Under the pieces are notes generated by a model. It was given only the letters and a program-made list of their open reading frames with translations, did no database searches and was not told the origin of the DNA. 5,286 nucleotides of DNA from Nevskiales bacterium. Its GTDB lineage: Bacteria; Pseudomonadota; Gammaproteobacteria; Nevskiales; Nevskiaceae. Location: NCBI GenBank assembly GCA_022616655.1, contig JAKEEJ010000135.1, forward strand, positions 1 through 5,286, given 5' to 3'. This document shows positions 4,858 to 5,286 of this stretch, in pieces. A program made the translations under genes and the position numbers. Position 1 is the stretch's first letter, and the number at the start of each line of letters is the position of its first letter.

Positions 4858-5286
4858 ATGAACAACCGCACGATTTTCGCCACGCTGGTGGCCGCCGTGC
4901 TGGGTCTGAGTGCCGTCACGGCACAAGCTCAGGACTCCACGACAACACCGGCCCAGACTCCGGCACCCGTCCCACCCGTCCGGGATTCCGGCGACCGGGT
5001 CGACGACCGTCTGGACCGCCGTGGCGACGTCAAGGATGCACAGCTCGACCGTCGCGGTGAACGTATTGATGACAAGCTGGACACCCGTGGCGAGAACGTC
5101 AACGAAAAACTGGACACCCGTGGCGAGAACATTAATGAGGCGCTGGACACGCGCGGTGAAAACATCAATGCCAAACTGGACGAAGCGTCCGAGAAAGCCA
5201 TGGCCGCAGGCAATGAGGAGGCGGCCGCCAAGCTGGACAAGGCCGGCGACTACAAGGAAACCCAACTGGACCGTGCCGGTAATCGC
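4858..5286 (+). CDS. Secreted hendecad-repeat protein (partial, 3' end missing)
   Basis: I do not recognise a named family with a known function. Similar signal-peptide proteins full of LDxRG repeats occur as hypotheticals in proteobacteria, as far as I recall. The frame is open for 143 codons to the window edge. Residues 1-24 form a Sec signal peptide with a likely cut after AQA (22-24). No cysteine follows, so it is not a lipoprotein. Residues 28-41 are Thr/Pro/Ala-rich and probably a linker. From about 47 an 11-residue unit repeats, with leucines at 52, 63, 74, 85, 96 and 107, mostly followed by D-x-R-G-D/E, so Gly falls at 56, 67, 78, 89 and 100. The register breaks at 108-125 (DEASEKAMAAGNEEA) and resumes with L126 and L137. 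Most of it should be a highly charged helix or coiled coil in the periplasm or envelope. Function unknown; envelope stress is a guess from the promoter. Confidence 0.85.
   Translation, partial: MNNRTIFATLVAAVLGLSAVTAQAQDSTTTPAQTPAPVPPVRDSGDRVDDRLDRRGDVKDAQLDRRGERIDDKLDTRGENVNEKLDTRGENINEALDTRGENINAKLDEASEKAMAAGNEEAAAKLDKAGDYKETQLDRAGNR
5011..5178 (+). repeat. 33-bp tandem coding repeats
   Basis: The DNA behind the 11-residue units repeats every 33 bp, with CTG or CTC leucine codons at 5011, 5044, 5077, 5110, 5143 and 5176. The units at 5077 and 5110 share an identical first 21 bases, then diverge mostly at third positions. The others differ more, largely in synonymous positions. This fits internal duplication followed by selection on the protein. 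Confidence 0.85.

Noticed and set aside
5011..5178. CRISPR-like regular repeats
   Set aside because: The 33-bp period has no unique spacers and is in frame with an 11-residue protein repeat.
4843..5265. Minus-strand open frames opposite the repeat protein
   Set aside because: Their periodic sequence is only the reverse reading of the 33-bp repeats. The plus strand has the signal peptide and a strong ribosome binding site.

Overview
This is a GC-rich window (roughly 60 % G+C by eye) of ordinary proteobacterial chromosome. It most likely comes from a gammaproteobacterium or a close relative. That rests on a bacterial release factor 3 very close to the E. coli form, a CvrA/NhaP2-type K+/H+ antiporter with both cytoplasmic add-on domains, and an ArsC of the Pseudomonas-like low-molecular-weight phosphatase type. 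I cannot name the genus.

Layout, left to right. Positions 1-150 have no convincing gene. They hold two adjacent hairpins and then a 48-bp AT-rich island (103-150, 12 G/C of 48). The G/A boundary near 102 could be the end of an insertion sequence, but this is unproven. prfC (151-1755, minus) follows. A 77-bp divergent intergenic region separates it from the antiporter gene (1833-3563, plus). The antiporter converges on arsC (3639-4142, minus) across 75 bp, with a GC-rich hairpin around the antiporter stop codon. arsC is preceded on its own strand by msrA (4198-4686, minus, GTG start); the 55 bp between them carry two perfect dyads just upstream of the arsC start. A 171-bp divergent region then leads to a secreted protein built of 11-residue repeats (4858 to the window end, plus), which is cut off by the edge.

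How the genes relate. prfC is translation housekeeping. The antiporter handles cation and pH homeostasis at the inner membrane. ArsC (arsenate reductase) and MsrA (methionine sulfoxide reductase) share a strand and both belong to families usually recycled by thioredoxin, so an msrA-arsC thiol/oxidative stress unit is plausible. The repeat protein has a signal peptide and a promoter-like motif resembling a stationary-phase (RpoS) -10, so an envelope stress role is a reasonable guess, not a demonstration.

The least explained item is the hendecad-repeat exported protein at the right end. The rest is recognisable, with some unexplained dyads in the intergenic regions. I see no CRISPR array, tRNA, rRNA or clear phage gene.
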